A stretch of DNA of 64,000 nucleotides from Fontivita pretiosa (GCF_050410795.1 NZ_CP191258.1:3782001-3846000); one strand, 5' to 3'. Numbered from the stretch's first letter, positions 17,966 through 28,300 are shown. Notes: a model not told the origin generated them from the letters alone. A program made the numbers and translations.

Positions 17966-18979
17966 CTAATCCGCCGGCACTCCCGAGATCAATGGCTCGC
18001 CCTCCAGCGAGTACACCTTCGTGCCCCATTGCCATCTTGGGTTGTCCAGCGTCTGCTCGATCGTTTTGCACTCCACGTGCCCGTCGCAGTACAGGAAGTT
18101 GGTGCGGGCACGCGCCCCGCTGCCGTGGTTACGCCCGATCCAGCTCAGACGGTTCCGATCCGCCAGCGGGGGATAGGCAGGCGCCACGGCCAGCTCGAAT
18201 GGCCGGCTCACAAAATTGGGATTGATCGTGCCGATCGAGTTCAGGTCGTATTCCCCGCCGCCAATCTTCTGGAATCCGTGCACGGGACGGTGGCTCTTGC
18301 ACACGCCGTCGTCGTTGACCGAAACGATCTTCCACGATTCGTGGAATTCGGTGGCCAGGATCACGTCCGCAACCTTGCTGATTCTCGAGGCCTTGACGTA
18401 CTGAGAGCGGCGAACCACGCTGCCTTCGTCATTGCGGACCGAATAGGCGAACTTGTTGCGGGCACAGACCGCCTCGTTGACCGTGTACGCACAACGCCGA
18501 ACCTGATTGTCCACCACATCCGCATCGGCATTGGGATCCCGGACCTGCCCGGCAATCATGTCCGAGGGCGCCGGATTGGTTGGCGGCAGTCCCCCCTCCC
18601 ATGGCAGCGACGGGCAGACAAACGCCGACTCCGACACCACGCCCTGTTTCTTGCCCGTGCTGTAGATGAACCAGGACCAGTGGGTGTAGCCGCGTTTGGG
18701 CGTCTCGGCCGTTCCGCCCATCACCACAGGAGACCCCGGACCCGTGTTGTACACGTAGGCCGCGGGGTAGGTCTGGCGGTTCTCGGCAAGATAGATGTTG
18801 AATCCCTGCCCGATGGCGCGAAGGTTGGCGGCGCACTTGATCGCCTTGCCGGCCTCCCGCGCCTTGGACAGCGCCGGCAGCAGGATGCCGATCAGCAGCG
18901 CAATGATGCCGATCACCACCAGCAGCTCGACCAGGGTAAAGCCGGCATGGTTCGCACAACGGTCGCGCCTCCCGCGCAT
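17966..18979 (-). CDS. Prepilin-like protein (N-methylation motif, HxxxDG-type C-terminus)
   Basis: A 337-aa protein with the type II/type IV prepilin leader: a basic leader, G13 then FTLVELLVVIGIIALLIGIL, where cleavage and N-methylation by prepilin peptidase would occur. The C-terminal RNHGSGARARTNFLYCDGHVE resembles the H-X9-DG region of the large planctomycete DUF1559-like family. ATG 18979 is preferred over the track start at 19036 because AAAGGAGC precedes it and the leader then has normal length. The gene lies between two exported PEP-CTERM proteins. Whether it builds a pseudopilus or is a surface protein is not known. Confidence 0.88.
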   Translation of the reverse strand: MRGRRDRCANHAGFTLVELLVVIGIIALLIGILLPALSKAREAGKAIKCAANLRAIGQGFNIYLAENRQTYPAAYVYNTGPGSPVVMGGTAETPKRGYTHWSWFIYSTGKKQGVVSESAFVCPSLPWEGGLPPTNPAPSDMIAGQVRDPNADADVVDNQVRRCAYTVNEAVCARNKFAYSVRNDEGSVVRRSQYVKASRISKVADVILATEFHESWKIVSVNDDGVCKSHRPVHGFQKIGGGEYDLNSIGTINPNFVSRPFELAVAPAYPPLADRNRLSWIGRNHGSGARARTNFLYCDGHVECKTIEQTLDNPRWQWGTKVYSLEGEPLISGVPAD

Positions 18980-19139
18980 GAATGGCTCCTTTCGCCAGTT
19001 GCTGGCTCGGCTGTGCCGCAGAACAGTTCGCGGCAAGCCCGCCTCGATGGCGGCGAAAGGTACGGACCGTTTGTTAGCAGTGCGCGAATTGCATGCGAGG
19101 GATGCGCCAAGTTTGCGGATCGACGGTCGCGCTCAAGCG

Positions 19140-22100
19140 TCAGCCGATGCGGCCGCGGCGCGACGCGCGGCGGGGCGGCCTCAGCACACAGCCCACAACC
19201 GCCACAGCCACCGTTGCTGCCGCCGGCTCGGGGATGTGCCCCGACTGGATCGCCGCCAGCGCCGACACATACGCCTGCCCGAATCGCATCCGGCGTTCTG
19301 CAAGCAGTTGCTGAATCTGACCCAGTGGAAGCCCCTGGTTGATGAAGGCGTTGTCGATCAGCGCGTAGTCGGTGGCGTCGATGATGCCGTTGTAGTCGAA
19401 GTCGCCATTGATCCAGCCACTCAAACGGTTCACGTAGCCGTTGTCGATCAGGCTGTAATCGGTGGCGTCGATTTCACCGGACAGATCCGCATCGCCGAAG
19501 TACGTGTATTTGACCAGGATCTCGTCGATGCTCAGCGGCAGCCCGCCGAATTCACTGTAGATCGGCCCGCTGCCGCCAACCTGATCCAGGTTGTTTCGCA
19601 GCACGCCCAGGGCGTACAGGAAGCTGCCGGCCAACACATTGCGCTGCCCGGCGGTGCTGGAGGCGATCCCGTTGCCGTTCCAGTCGTACGCTCCGCCGTT
19701 CTCCAGCCCCGCCCTGATCAGCGCCGTGATCGCGCTCAGATTGCCGCCGTTGATGATCAGGCTGGTGTTGCTCAGGTCCAGCTTCGACGTCGGCGCCGCG
19801 GGCGTTCCGGCCAGAATCACATTGTCCACGCGCGAAATCGCGTCATTGTCCGGCGCCACCTGCGACACCCGCAGCGTCCCGCCGGCCACCGTCAGCGGGC
19901 CGTCCACCAGCATCGACACGCTGAACTGGCTGGTGCCGCTATCGAACAGGCTGGAACCGACGTTCATCTGCCCCGCGCCGACTTTGGTGATCGGGAAGCT
20001 CAAGAGCGTGCTGGTGTTGGTCGTCAGCGCGCGGATGACGGTAAGCGTGGCGCCGCCGTCCACCCCGATCGTGTTGCTCACGGTGCCGATTCCCGCAAGA
20101 CGACCGCCCCAGACATTGTGCCCGCTGAGACTCCGCAGCGCCCCCAGCCCATCCACGCCGTCGCCGCGGAACACAAACAGCTCCCCGTCGGGGATGACCA
20201 CGTTGTTCTCCAGCCCGATCGCGCCGCCATCGAACGCCTCCGACTGCCCCGCGATCGACCCTGCCGCGTTGTTGCTGCGGAGCACGACCATCCCCTGGCT
20301 CACCGACAGCGCGCCGGAGTAGTCGTTGTTGCCGCTGAGCACAACCGTCCCCAGGCCGGATTTGATGAAGTTTCCGCGGTGCAGGTTTCCGGCGAAGCTC
20401 ACCGTCGCCGTGCTGCTGTTGTTGAACGTGGCCCCGTCCAGGTCCACCTCGCCGCTGAAGGTTACCGGATTGCTGCCGACGAACTGGAGCGTGCCATCCG
20501 ACAGGAGCATGGGATTGGCGATCGTCCGCGGCGCCAGTGCGTTGAAATAGACGATGAACGGCACGCGGGTTCCCGTGGTGTCGAAATTGGGGGACATGCT
20601 GAACGTGCCGGTCCCGAACGCCTGATCGTTGCCTACCTCCAGTGTTCCGCCGTCGGTGTCGAACCCGCCGCTGAACGTGTTGGCGCTGTTGAGCGTCAAC
20701 CACAAGGATCTGGAGATTCCCGGCGTGATCGTGAGGGTCGTGCCCATTCTCCCCGGGCCGCTGGCCACGCCGTTGAGCACGAAGCGATTCACCCCCGCGT
20801 TGATCGCCTGCCAGCGCAGATCGGATTCGCCCGAGATCTGGATCGAGCCGTTCATGGTGAAGGTTCCATTGGCGCCGGCGAAGTTGCGGATCATGGCAAA
20901 GCCGTCGCCGCGGACGATCAGCCCGCGATCCATCGTGACCGCGCCTGCGCCGGCGTCGGGGCCGAACGTCACGCCTCCGAATCCCGCCGCTCCCAGCACC
21001 GGGTCGTGCTGAAGCGCGTTGCCCGCGTACAGCTCGATCGGAGTGTTGGACGATCCGTAAGGCCCGGGCGTGTTATTCAGCACATTGCCCCTGAAGCGGC
21101 TCAGGCCGTTGATCCGGGTCACGCCGGTGTAATCGCTGACGCCGTTGGCGAACCAGGTTCGCCCGCCGATCTTGGTCACGCCGCCGCTGCCGTGGATCGC
21201 TCCGTTGCTGGTCAGCGCTCCGGGAGTCAGCAGGAACAGCTCCTGAGCGCCAGCATCGATCTGGGCGTTGATCACGTTGCCCACGCTGGCGTTGATCTCG
21301 TTGGCGGTGGTGTAGCCGGAGGTAGCGCTGAGGATGACCCCGCCGTCCACGTGCAGCGTTCCGCCGTTGACGGTGATGCCGTTGACGCCGTTGCCGCCCG
21401 CGTCCAGCCCCGGCGCCAGCACCAGCGTGTTGATCCGCGTTCCCGCGGGCACGTTGAACGTGCGGTTGAGCGTATTGCTGGTCAGCCGGACGTTGGTCGC
21501 GGAGGTGGCGCCGCTGAAATCCACCGCCTGACCCGTCAGCATCTGTACTCCGTTTGCGCCGTACGTGACCAGATTGGTGAATTCGCTCTCGATGCCGATG
21601 AAGCTGGGGTTCTGGTTGTTGGCGTAGGCGAAGGGAATCACGCCGTTGCGCAGCAGCGCCGCGCCGTTGGCGATGAAGAGGTTTCCGACGTTTGGTCCTG
21701 GAGTCTGGCCAAGGTTCTGCGCGCGGATGGCCAGTCCTGCGCCGTTGTTTCGAGTCAGCGCGCCGGTCGTCAGCGACGATCCGGCCCCGCCGGGACGGAT
21801 CAGCACGTAATTCGTGCCTCCTTCCATGGTCCAGGCGCCGATGGTTTCGTTGTTGGGCGCGAAACTGCTGCCAATGAGGTTGATCGCCGCCCCGCGCGAG
21901 ATGTACGGCGTGGTGTCGCCGATGCGGTTCACCGTCGCTGCCGCGCCGCCCTGGGCCAGCACCAGCGTGCCGCTGTTGTGGATGGCGGTGGCGCTGGCGA
22001 AAGCGCCGTCGTCGGCCAGGCTCGTCGTTCCCAGCCCCAGCCGCAACACGCCACCGTAGCTGTTATTCCCCGTAAACGTCCCCAGCCCGCGCGCAATCGT

Positions 22101-22979
22101 CAACGTGCCGCTGCCGGCCAGGCTGCCGCTGAAGGTATACCCGATCGTATCGAGGGTGATCGTGCTGGTTCCGCTGGCGGTGAAGCTGCGCGCGGTGGTG
22201 AAGCCCGTGCCGTACAGAAGCAGGTGCCCGTTGTTCAGCGTAATGCTGTTGGACGGATCGCCGAACCCCGAGTCGTCGAACAGGTTGCTGTAGCGGCCAT
22301 TCGTGATCGTCAGCCCGCCGGAAAAGTATTGCTCGGTGCGCACGGCGACGGGCCCGCCGCTGACCGTCAACCCGCTGGTCCCGGCCAGTTTCAGATCAAA
22401 ATCCACGTCGCCCAGGACGGTTCCGAAGTAGATATCGCTGCGCGGATCGCGAGGGAAGTTGTTGACTTCGATGGTGGGATTGATGCCCGAAAACACGAGC
22501 GTGCCGACGCCCAGCGTCGGCCCGCGGATCACCGCGCCAAGCGGATCCGACAGCACCAGCCGGTTGATCCGGAACGTCCCATCGACCACCACCGACCCGC
22601 CGACGTTGAAGATGTCAATGATGGCGGTGGCGGCCTCGCCGTCGGGGATGCCCGGGGAGCCGGTCCAGTTGTGCGCCACGCTCCACAGATCCCCATCTTC
22701 GCCAAACCACGTGAACACGCCGTCGGCGCGGCCAGACGCCACGCCCACGCCGCGCGATTCGCCAATAAAGTTCAGCCGGTTATTCGAGATCAGCCTCGCG
22801 CCGGAGACGATCCGCCCGTCCGTGTAGTGCGTTCTGATGAACGGCCCGGCCCCTTCATCAAATGCCTGCCCCTCGGGCGCCAGCACCGCAATCGCGATGG
22901 CTGCAACGGCGGCTCTTAGCCCCTGTGATCTTCGCGGGCGAGCAGACAGATCAAGCCAGCGGCGGGGTGTGCGATCCAT
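19140..22979 (-). CDS. Large autotransporter-repeat-like protein with dockerin and PEP-CTERM
   Basis: A 1279-aa exported protein. ATG 22979 is used since GGAGGG lies just upstream. The N-terminus is basic and then hydrophobic (AAVAAIAIAVLAPEGQA), a signal peptide. Most of the chain is beta-strand repeats of the passenger type (GSGTLTIARGLGTFTGNNSY, GLGTVVLSGNNDYSGALSV), which predict a long beta helix. Two dockerin loops (GDADLSGEIDATDYSLIDN and GDFDYNGIIDATDYALIDN) and the end HIPEP, hydrophobic stretch, RRASRRGRIG complete it. The last ~200 residues parallel those of the 509-aa protein at 12762. The role is probably adhesion or matrix, which is inference. Confidence 0.85.
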   Translation of the reverse strand: MDRTPRRWLDLSARPRRSQGLRAAVAAIAIAVLAPEGQAFDEGAGPFIRTHYTDGRIVSGARLISNNRLNFIGESRGVGVASGRADGVFTWFGEDGDLWSVAHNWTGSPGIPDGEAATAIIDIFNVGGSVVVDGTFRINRLVLSDPLGAVIRGPTLGVGTLVFSGINPTIEVNNFPRDPRSDIYFGTVLGDVDFDLKLAGTSGLTVSGGPVAVRTEQYFSGGLTITNGRYSNLFDDSGFGDPSNSITLNNGHLLLYGTGFTTARSFTASGTSTITLDTIGYTFSGSLAGSGTLTIARGLGTFTGNNSYGGVLRLGLGTTSLADDGAFASATAIHNSGTLVLAQGGAAATVNRIGDTTPYISRGAAINLIGSSFAPNNETIGAWTMEGGTNYVLIRPGGAGSSLTTGALTRNNGAGLAIRAQNLGQTPGPNVGNLFIANGAALLRNGVIPFAYANNQNPSFIGIESEFTNLVTYGANGVQMLTGQAVDFSGATSATNVRLTSNTLNRTFNVPAGTRINTLVLAPGLDAGGNGVNGITVNGGTLHVDGGVILSATSGYTTANEINASVGNVINAQIDAGAQELFLLTPGALTSNGAIHGSGGVTKIGGRTWFANGVSDYTGVTRINGLSRFRGNVLNNTPGPYGSSNTPIELYAGNALQHDPVLGAAGFGGVTFGPDAGAGAVTMDRGLIVRGDGFAMIRNFAGANGTFTMNGSIQISGESDLRWQAINAGVNRFVLNGVASGPGRMGTTLTITPGISRSLWLTLNSANTFSGGFDTDGGTLEVGNDQAFGTGTFSMSPNFDTTGTRVPFIVYFNALAPRTIANPMLLSDGTLQFVGSNPVTFSGEVDLDGATFNNSSTATVSFAGNLHRGNFIKSGLGTVVLSGNNDYSGALSVSQGMVVLRSNNAAGSIAGQSEAFDGGAIGLENNVVIPDGELFVFRGDGVDGLGALRSLSGHNVWGGRLAGIGTVSNTIGVDGGATLTVIRALTTNTSTLLSFPITKVGAGQMNVGSSLFDSGTSQFSVSMLVDGPLTVAGGTLRVSQVAPDNDAISRVDNVILAGTPAAPTSKLDLSNTSLIINGGNLSAITALIRAGLENGGAYDWNGNGIASSTAGQRNVLAGSFLYALGVLRNNLDQVGGSGPIYSEFGGLPLSIDEILVKYTYFGDADLSGEIDATDYSLIDNGYVNRLSGWINGDFDYNGIIDATDYALIDNAFINQGLPLGQIQQLLAERRMRFGQAYVSALAAIQSGHIPEPAAATVAVAVVGCVLRPPRRASRRGRIG

Positions 22980-23162
22980 GCGGACCCTCCTGAGGACCTC
23001 TCGATGCATGGGATGCGGGATGCAACGACGGTTTTCACGACGTCCGGCGGCTACAACTTCACGTCACGGCGTGGAATGCGCTCCCGGGTGTTCACGGCCC
23101 TTGATGCACGCGATGATATAGGTGATGCCCCCGCGACGCAACAAAATCCCCAGACCCCAGAG

Positions 23163-23624
23163 CTACAGTTGGCTCTCCTGGCGGGCGATGATGTCGTACA
23201 TCTCCTGTGGGGTTGTAGCGGCATTGAGGGATTGGCGGAATTTGTCGATTGTCATGAGCCGGCTGATCCGCGCCAACGCGTGGATGTGGGCGCCGGTCTT
23301 GTCCGGTGGGCTGGTCAGAAGCCAGATGATCGTCACCGGCCGGCCATCGATCGACTGAAAATCAATCGGCTCGGCCGGCTTGCCGATCGCCATCACCAAA
23401 TCGCTGGTTCCATTGGTCTTGCCGTGCGGGATCGCCAGCCCGTTGCCGATTCCCGTGGTCCGGGTCGATTCGCGGTCCAGAACCGCCTCGAGAACGCGCT
23501 GGGCGTCGGAGATCTCGCCATTCTGGGCCAGCAGTTCCACCAGTTCAGTGATCGCGTCGGTCTTGTTCCGCGAAGCCAGAGGTATCTTGATGTTCTGCGG
23601 CTTGAGGATTTCCGTCAGGCGCAT
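23163..23624 (-). CDS. PTS EIIA-like protein (PtsN/fructose type)
   Basis: A 153-aa PTS EIIA type-2 domain. The phospho-acceptor histidine is His67 in GNGLAIPHGK. The rest follows the family: ITELVELLAQNG, RESTRTTGIG and the WLLTSPPDKTGAHIHALARISRL block. Single-domain proteins of this kind are usually regulatory (nitrogen PTS, PtsN) rather than sugar transporters, and no EIIB/EIIC gene is adjacent. Its upstream flank was split by the composite transposon, whose left end is 102 bases from this start, so its promoter may have been affected. Confidence 0.88.
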   Translation of the reverse strand: MRLTEILKPQNIKIPLASRNKTDAITELVELLAQNGEISDAQRVLEAVLDRESTRTTGIGNGLAIPHGKTNGTSDLVMAIGKPAEPIDFQSIDGRPVTIIWLLTSPPDKTGAHIHALARISRLMTIDKFRQSLNAATTPQEMYDIIARQESQL

Positions 23625-23718
23625 GGGTCACGACTCCGGATCCGGCCTATACGCGTGGCCGTAAAAAGGCCGAATCGTATCACTCAGGGGACTCACAGGC
23701 AAAGCGCCGCCTACGCCG

Positions 23719-23726
23719 CGCTGAAG
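23719..23726. repeat. Left 8-bp target site duplication of the composite transposon
   Basis: CGCTGAAG directly abuts the terminal GGGCGTGG of the left IS copy and recurs, in the same orientation, directly after the right IS copy (34023-34030). Confidence 0.85.
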
Positions 23727-23799
23727 GGGCGTGGCCAGTTTTGGGGGAGGTGTTCCGAATAGAGGTACAATACCTTCTGTTGTGGGAGTTGTTCGTGTG

Positions 23800-23819
23800 G
23801 CGGGCAAGGAGTGGCCCGC
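23800..23819 (+). promoter_or_regulatory. Hairpin just upstream of the transposase start
   Basis: GCGGGC-AAGGAGTG-GCCCGC. The loop holds AAGGAG, and a second AAGGAG follows the stem and precedes the ATGs at 23827/23833. In the right IS copy the stem is GCGGCC/GGCCGC, so both copies keep six pairs despite different sequence. Confidence 0.45.
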
Positions 23820-23832
23820 AAGGAGCATGGCC

Positions 23833-24198
23833 ATGGATCGGCAAGTTCATCTTCCTGTCGAGCAGTTCATTCAGCGGATGCAGATCGAATTCGAGCAGAC
23901 GATGCGTCGGGTGGCCGAGGCGGTCAATCAGGCCCCTGACGGACAGTGGATCAACGGCAGCGAAGTCCAGGTGCTGGAGGCGATGACGGAGTTTCGGCGT
24001 AAAACGTTCGAGACGGCGTTGCAGATGCGGATTGACGAGGCGGAGGGGACTTTTTCCCCCGGTGGACCGGCAAACCCTCAGGAAAAAGCAGAACAAGGGA
24101 AGCGCCTTACGCTCGACGCTGAGCGTCAACGGACGGGTGCAGCTTCGCCGCCGGCACTATCACTCCCGCGGCGAAGGCAACGTCACGCCCAGCGATGA
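23833..24198 (+). CDS. ISKra4-like transposase, ORF A (first frame)
   Basis: N-terminal part of the transposase. The ATG at 23833 has AAGGAG 7 nt upstream; ATG 23827 is an alternative. It reads through residues like FIQRMQIEFEQTMRRVAEAV and MTEFRRKTFETALQMRIDEA, which match the N-terminal region of ISKra4-family transposases. Past the T5C5 run at 24051-24060 this frame gives low-quality Arg/Pro-rich sequence, while the +1 frame continues the family homology. A frameshift at or near that run should therefore join this frame with ORF B. The right IS copy has the same arrangement. Confidence 0.75.
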   Translation: MDRQVHLPVEQFIQRMQIEFEQTMRRVAEAVNQAPDGQWINGSEVQVLEAMTEFRRKTFETALQMRIDEAEGTFSPGGPANPQEKAEQGKRLTLDAERQRTGAASPPALSLPRRRQRHAQR

Positions 24199-25255
24199 TC
24201 TGCTGGATGTGGTTCATGACACGATCAGTTTGGCCACGCGGCAGTTGTGCTGCCAGTTGAACCGAGCCTCGCGTAGCTTCGAGATGACGGCCCAGAACCT
24301 GAAAAAAGCGGCGCAACTGAGCCTGTCCCACGAGACGGTGCGGCAGGCGGTGGAGAGCGACGGCAAGGCGGTGCTGGAACAGTCGCGCAGGGGGCAGCTT
24401 GGGCCGACCTGGCACGCCAGCCAGTGCAAGCGTCCCGATGACGGGCGGTCGTTGGTCTACCTCAGCAGCGACGCGTTTATGGCACCGACGATCACCGACG
24501 CCCAGAAGCAGGCCCGCCGCCGCAAGGTGCTGGACAAACGCAAGGGCCGCGGAGGCCGCAAACACCGCCTGGGGCCGGTCAAACGTGGAACCGATCAGCG
24601 TTACAAGGAGTTCAAGGCGGTGATGTTCTACGACCACGAGTTGGAGCACAAACACGTGTCGGTGACCCGAGGCGATTGCCGCAGTGCAGGACGACTGATG
24701 AGTCGGGAGGCCTGGCGACTGGGATTCGCGGCGGCGGACCAGCGTGTGGGCAATATCGACGGCGGACCCTGGATCATCAACCAGATCCAGCGGCAAAGGC
24801 TCAAGATGACGGCGGTCGGGCTGGACTTTTTCCATCTGAGCGAAAACGTTCACAAGACCCGGCGAATCGTCTTCGGCGAAGATGACGCCCAAGGTCGGCG
24901 GCAGGCCGAAGACCTGCTGCACACGGTCAAGCACGAGGGATACGAGCCGATGCGAGAGAAACTGATGCAACTTCGCTCCAAGACACGCCGAGCCAAGCGA
25001 CAGGAAACGGACCGGCTCATCGAATATGTGTCGGATCGCAGAGAGATGATCCGCTATCCGCAATTCCTGGCCAACGGCTGGCACATCGGCAGCGGGCCGA
25101 TGGAGAGTCAATGCCGTGTTGTGCCTCACCGGGTGAAGGGTGCAGGCAAACGTTGGGACCCCGACAATGCCGAAGCGATCATGGCCTTGGAAGCCATGTA
25201 CCAAAGTGGGCAGTGCTCAGCCTACTGGAAGCTGGCGATGTGCGGTCGAAATTAG
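24032..25255 (+). CDS. ISKra4-like transposase, ORF B (catalytic part)
   Basis: Catalytic part of the transposase, in the +1 frame relative to ORF A and overlapping it by ~167 bases; the genuine coding part probably begins at the T5C5 run rather than at the ATG at 24032. Family features are the LSHETVRQAVESDG helix-turn-helix-like part, the LVYLSSDAFMAP stretch, GPWIINQIQRQRLKMTAVGLDFFHLSENVHK, and the C-terminal GSGPMESQCRVVPHRVKGAGKRW, which is the usual last acidic-residue region of ISKra4 transposases. Roughly 400 aa, intact. A one-residue difference (Lys in place of Arg) separates it from the right copy up to the latter's frameshift. Confidence 0.85.
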   Translation: MTRRRGLFPPVDRQTLRKKQNKGSALRSTLSVNGRVQLRRRHYHSRGEGNVTPSDDLLDVVHDTISLATRQLCCQLNRASRSFEMTAQNLKKAAQLSLSHETVRQAVESDGKAVLEQSRRGQLGPTWHASQCKRPDDGRSLVYLSSDAFMAPTITDAQKQARRRKVLDKRKGRGGRKHRLGPVKRGTDQRYKEFKAVMFYDHELEHKHVSVTRGDCRSAGRLMSREAWRLGFAAADQRVGNIDGGPWIINQIQRQRLKMTAVGLDFFHLSENVHKTRRIVFGEDDAQGRRQAEDLLHTVKHEGYEPMREKLMQLRSKTRRAKRQETDRLIEYVSDRREMIRYPQFLANGWHIGSGPMESQCRVVPHRVKGAGKRWDPDNAEAIMALEAMYQSGQCSAYWKLAMCGRN

Positions 25256-25306
25256 GCGGTCCCGAAAAACTGGTCACGCCCCAGCACCACCGGGACGGAC
25301 AAGGTC

Positions 25307-28300
25307 GTGCGCAAGTTCGTCTACGACGACAACGGCAACCCTGAGGTGTCCTACTACGTCTGGACCAACGGGACGTCCACCAAGACAGTCGTCGAGCGGA
25401 TGGACTACAACGATGATGACCGCGTGACGACGATCCGCCGCTACGAGATCACCGGCGACGTCAGCACCTCGCTGACGACGAGCGGTTATGTTACCTACCT
25501 GAACGGCCAGACCCCGCTGACGACGACCAGTACCACGTACAGCGACAATGGTCAGGTGAGCAAGAGGACGGATGAGTATGGCCGTGACACATTCTTTGAT
25601 TACGACGCCCGAGGGAATCTGATCCGCACCCTCTACCCGGATAAGACGGAGGTCCGCACGGCCTACGACGCCATGAGCCGCGTCGAATGGCAGACGGACC
25701 GCTATTACACCGGCGCGACCTCTCTTGCGAGCCCCGACAACACGACACGGGCGCGGGCGACGAAGAACATCTACGACGAGTTGGGGCGGGTGAAAGAAGT
25801 CCAGCGCATCGACGGCGTCGTCGTGAAGGTCGAAAATGATCCCAATACGGCTGCCAGCAACGTCAACCGCAGCATCTTCGATGCGTCCGCCTCCAGCCTG
25901 GCAACTGTTTCGATCGCCAAAACCATCTATGACAGCGCCGGACGGGTCAAGATGCAGATCGGCACCGGCGGCCAGCGCACTCAGTATGCGTATGATGCCG
26001 CCGGACGGGTGACGAGCGTCACCAATGAACTCAGCCAGACGACGGGATATTCATATTACGAAGACAGCGTCAACGACAAGCGATGGGACGTTGTCACCGA
26101 CGCTCTTGGCCACAAGGCCCGCACCGATTACGATGCGCTGGGACGAGTGATCAAAACGACGTACGACGACGACAACGACGGTGCTGGTGATCCGGACATG
26201 GAGCCCGCCGACGCTGACGACAGCTTCGTGGAGACGACGTACACCTACTCGATCGTCGGCAACGACACGGTCAAGTACTACCGCCAGCGCAAGAGCAGCG
26301 AGGGCGCCATCTACAACGAGAGCGAGTACGACCTCGGCGGGCGACTCAAGGCCGCGACGCTGCCTAACCCGAGCGACCCGACGAGCGGCACGGGACGGGT
26401 CCGCTGGGAGTACGGCTACGACGTGTACGGCAACCAGACGCTTCAGCGCGATCCGCTAGACAACGACCTTGGCGGTACTCAGAACCGCGAGACGACGTTC
26501 GCTTACGACGCCCAGCATCGCCGAACCGGCCGCACACTGCCGGGCGGGCAGAGCGAGAGCTTCGCCTATGACAGCAAAGGCCGCCTTAGCCTGTACACGG
26601 ACTCCAAAAGCCAAAAGACAAAGTACAAGTATTTCGAGTCCGGCGTCAACGCCGGTCGGATCGACGAGAAGCAGTATTTCACCCCAAGCCAAAACCCGGA
26701 TACGGACACGCCGACCGAGAAGATCGTCTACACTTACGACAACCTTGGGCGCATCTTCACCGCCAAGGACTACTCCGGCACGACGCAGGACCGCAAGACG
26801 ACCAACACCTACGACGCCGAAGGCCGGGTGACGCAGATCGAGCAGCGGGTCACGCCGTCGGAGACGCTGGAAAGCGCTGTCAATTACGAGTACGACGCCG
26901 CCACCGGCGATCGTCGGCGCACGTACACCAGCCGCACGGACACCCGTTACGGCTACGATGTGCTGGGACGACTCAAGGCCGTCGCCGTTAACGAGCTCAA
27001 CGACACCGTGCTGACGCATGTCCTGGTCACGGGGTATTCCTACGATGCCGCCGGAAACCTCAACACCGTCACCGCCCCCACCGGCGTGGTCCACGACTAC
27101 GACTACGACAACCTCAACCGCCTGGACCTGCTGACGGTCAAGAAGTCGAACGGCAACAAGCTGTTCGAGCAGGACTACACGCTGACGACCGACGGCCAGC
27201 GGGATTTCGCGATCGAGAAGCGCTACGACGGCAGCTCCGGCACGCCGTTCAGCACCAACAAGGTCAATTGGGCCTACGACGGCTTGAATAGGCTGACCGA
27301 GGAAGTGCGGGACGTTGGCAACAACGGGCCGGACGCTAATGATTACAAGCACACCTACGTGCTTGATAAGGCCGGCAACCGCACGAGCAAGAGCATCGAC
27401 AACGGCAACAACGGCAGCACGGAGGAGACGATCACCTACACGTACGATTCCAACGACCGTCTTACTCTTGAAGACTCGAACGTCAACCCCGACACGACCT
27501 ACGGCTACGACGCCAACGGCAGCACGATCAGCAAGGCGATCAGCGGCGGTGCGACCACGGGCTACCAGTGGGACGTGCGCAACCGCCTCAAGGGCATTGA
27601 CGCGAACAACAACGGATTCCTGACGGACACGAACGATGTCACGTTCACGTATGACCAGGAGAACATCCGGCTCAACAAATCCATCGTGGGAGGGGCATCG
27701 ACGTACTTCACCAACGACCCCAATAATCCGACGGGCTATGGCCAAGTCCTCGAAGAGTCTTCGACCTCAGGCGGCTCGCCGACCACGACGTACACCATCG
27801 GGCAGGACGTGATCGCGCAGGCGAACAGCTCCGGCACAGTGAGTTACCTGATGGCCGACGGCCACGGAACCAACCGCGGGATCATCGATTCCAGCGCCGC
27901 CGTCACCGCGACGTACGACTACGACGCGTTCGGCAAGGCGATCGGCTTCACGGAGTCCTCTCAAGCGACGAAGCTGTTGTACGCGGGGGAGCAATTCGAC
28001 TCGTCGCTGGGGCAGTACTACCTTCGGGCGCGGTATTATGACCAGGGGATTGGGAGGTTCAGCAGCTTTGACGCTTTCCAGGCGGAAGCCGACCAAGCGC
28101 AGCAGCAGCACAAGTACGCTTACGCCGGTGCTGACCCGGTGAACAAAATCGACCCGGAGGGCACGTTCTTCAGCGCCTTGGCACAGTTGGTGAGAGCCGG
28201 CATTGACGCCCTGTTGCGCGGCATCTCACTGGTCGGCGGGTTCCTAGTTCGGCAGGCAGCGTATGCGCTGGTCCGCACTCAGGTTATAGTATATCAGGCT

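Larger units (their letters stand above)
23727..25281 (+). mobile_element. ISKra4-like insertion sequence, left copy
   Basis: 1555 bases from GGGCGTGGCCAG to CTGGTCACGCCC. The ends are 17-nt imperfect inverted repeats (GGGCGTGRCCAGTTTT). It contains two overlapping transposase frames. The right end truncates the RHS gene. The left copy is the intact one. Confidence 0.88.

Noticed and set aside
14618..19342. A 1574-codon plus-strand open frame
   Set aside because: It is the antisense of three minus-strand genes that have signal peptides, dockerins and good ribosome-binding sites. Its Val/Asp/Arg-rich composition has no domain pattern.
18795..22919. A 1374-codon plus-strand open frame
   Set aside because: Antisense of the PEP-CTERM beta-repeat protein at 19140; no recognisable domain, and the minus frame has clear export and sorting signals.
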